8,484 nucleotides of DNA from JBCCGI01 sp039029355. Lineage in GTDB: Bacteria; Planctomycetota; UBA1135; GCA-002686595. Position 1 is the stretch's first letter. Every line of letters starts with the position of its first letter. A model generated the notes under the pieces. It did not search any database and was not told the DNA's origin. It saw only the letters and a program-made list of their open reading frames with translations. Made by a program: the position numbers and the translations under genes. Location of the stretch: assembly GCA_039029355.1 (NCBI GenBank), contig JBCCGI010000163.1, positions 1 through 8,484 on the forward strand, written 5' to 3'. Of this stretch, positions 7,642 through 8,484 are shown one piece after another.

Positions 7642-7989
7642 GTGGACACCATCCCCCGAAACTTGATTCCACCCGATGTACTCGGCCGGGCAGAGTCGCT
7701 AAGCGACCTCGGCCTGGACGAGCTCGCATGGCGGCGAGACGATGCGGTGCTAGTCGTGCAGCTCGTGCAGGCCGCTGGCGTCGCAGTGCTCGGGGGAGAT
7801 GTCTATCGGCATGCCTCACAGGGGCATGAGCCGACCTACGACAGTTGGCATTGCGACCGGCGAGACGACGAGACCCGGGAGCAGTTTTGCACTCGAAGCG
7901 CGGAGGTCGCGATTGCCTACTTGACGAGATACCCCGACTCGACTTCGAGCAGACTCTTCTCACTCGTCCTGACCTCGGCGCCGTCCTGA
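7642..7989 (+). CDS. Imm40-like immunity protein
   Basis: A 115-residue protein, probably cytoplasmic and without a signal peptide, that should neutralise the toxin tip of the preceding gene. The pattern matches the Imm40 family as I know it: an LGLDELAWRRDDAVLVV block (23-39) resembling the 'lG...WAL...dAl' opening, AVLGGDVYR (48-56) as the hallmark, PTYDSWHCD (64-72) like the family's YDNWY segment, then a C-terminal helix with SAEVAIAYLTRYPD (86-99) and a closing LFSLVL strand. The frame can open at TTG 7588, but the GTG at 7642 keeps all recognisable sequence and drops a poor N-terminus; neither start has a strong ribosome site. It lies 117 bases downstream of the toxin on the same strand, the usual toxin-immunity order. 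About 26% of its codons end in A or T, the same as the toxin tip. The assignment is by pattern from memory, not a database match. Confidence 0.65.
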   Translation: MDTIPRNLIPPDVLGRAESLSDLGLDELAWRRDDAVLVVQLVQAAGVAVLGGDVYRHASQGHEPTYDSWHCDRRDDETREQFCTRSAEVAIAYLTRYPDSTSSRLFSLVLTSAPS

Positions 7990-8297
7990 GGCATGGGGTG
8001 ATAGAGCGGGCTCAGCGCCAGCCCCAAGTGGCCCGACAGCTCGTCGAGGCCTCCCCCCGGTACGAAGCCCTGTCCCTCCCAAGACCCTGTACGGGCCATC
8101 AGCGCCCGCTTCCGGGCTCGTTTCGCAGCCTACGCCGAGTCGACCGTCGCGCCAAGCACCGACGAGGGCATGATCCGAGGATGCGGACCTTGCTCGCCCT
8201 GATCCACGTGCTCATCGCCGAACGCGTCCTGTCCAGAAACTCGGCCGTGGCGCAACACGCCGCGGCGCTTGCATTTAGGAGTGCCTAGGATGACGGC
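7990..8297. other. Gap between immunity gene and integrase, no gene seen
   Basis: About 308 bases. A + strand frame running through it from 7845 to 8288 has no recognisable domain and overlaps the immunity gene in another frame. Within it, a 35-codon ORF (8181-8288) starts MRTLLALIHVLIAERVL and has no properly spaced ribosome site; I treat it as chance. A 5-bp hairpin GGGCT/AGCCC at 8008-8024 lacks a T-run, so no terminator can be claimed. The sequence may be decayed accessory DNA. Confidence 0.5.
8287..8290 (+). promoter_or_regulatory. Ribosome binding site of the integrase
   Basis: AGGA lies seven bases before the ATG at 8298. A nearer-upstream ATG at 8290 is followed in frame by a stop after three codons, so 8298 is the usable start. 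Confidence 0.5.
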
Positions 8298-8484
8298 ATG
8301 ACGGCCGACTACTACCCGCTGCGAGTGCTGCTGCTCACGTTCACGGGCTGGGTGAACCGGCACCAGGCCGACGTGATCGCTTACCTCGTTGAAGAGAACC
8401 GAGTCCTGAGAGAGCAGATGCGCGGTCGCAGTCTGCGCCTGAACGACGACCAGCGCCGCCGACTCGCCGCCAAGGCCAAGCTAC
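8298..8484 (+). CDS. Integrase/transposase of the rve (DDE) type, N-terminal part (runs off window end)
   Basis: Sixty-two codons are visible, from the ATG at 8298 to the window edge. The segment LLTFTGWVNRHQADVIAYL, then VEENRVLREQM and LRLNDDQRRRLAAKAK, is the N-terminal region of a family of integrase-core proteins found in many copies in some environmental bacteria, including Planctomycetota (from memory). EENRVLREQ is a short helical, possibly coiled segment. LNDDQRRRLAAKAK starts the helix-turn-helix part that precedes the rve catalytic core. The catalytic DDE residues lie beyond the window, so whether the gene is intact is unknown. It is not the same family as the IS3 OrfB at the left edge. 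Its presence beside the toxin-immunity pair marks this as accessory, mobile DNA. Confidence 0.8.
   Translation, partial: MTADYYPLRVLLLTFTGWVNRHQADVIAYLVEENRVLREQMRGRSLRLNDDQRRRLAAKAKL

Noticed and set aside
8008..8024. Possible terminator after the immunity gene
   Set aside because: Stem of only five pairs and no following T-run.
8181..8288. Small 35-codon ORF just upstream of the integrase
   Set aside because: GAGG directly abuts the ATG with no spacing, there is no known family, and it overlaps a low-quality frame; probably chance.

Overview
This is a GC-rich window whose centre is one very large gene. The gene encodes a secreted RHS/YD-repeat polymorphic toxin of about 2,234 residues. 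Directly downstream, on the same strand, is a small gene that looks like its immunity gene (Imm40-like). DNA-mobility genes cut by the window edges flank the pair: the last part of an IS3-family transposase with its right terminal inverted repeat on the left, and the start of an rve/DDE-type integrase on the right. All recognised genes are on the + strand. Strong C/G preference at third codon positions, a Sec-type signal on a giant RHS protein, and the style of integrase (an N-terminal GWVNRHQ...LVEENRVLREQ region) suggest a high-GC environmental bacterium. Planctomycetota is my best guess, but no marker gene is present to prove it.

Layout. 1-242: 3' end of an IS3-type element, comprising the orfB tail and its right end. 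243-819: about 580 bases without a convincing gene. This stretch contains a small cluster of degenerate units that look like antisense tRNA 3' halves (acceptor plus T-arm, four TTCGAA/CTCGAA cores). 820-7524: the RHS toxin. In order it has a signal peptide; a ten-cysteine Pro/Gly-rich region; acidic calcium-loop-like motifs; EF-hand-like half-loops; a DUF6531-type start of the RHS shell; a long series of YD repeats interrupted by an insert with a dockerin-like loop; the RHS-associated core ending in DPTGL; and a 256-residue variable tip. 7525-7641: toxin-immunity spacer with a perfect 6-bp hairpin. 7642-7989: Imm40-like immunity protein. 7990-8297: gap with nothing convincing. 8298-8484: N-terminal 62 codons of an integrase.

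How the parts work together. In the RHS polymorphic toxin model, the protein is exported, its repeats form a closed shell around the C-terminal toxin, and an aspartyl self-cleavage at the core motif frees the tip. The adjacent immunity protein protects the producer. The third-position base bias relaxes in the tip and equally in the immunity gene, compared with the repeat shell. This fits the tip and immunity gene having arrived together as a replaceable module. The tip toxin family was not recognised and is the most interesting unknown in the window.
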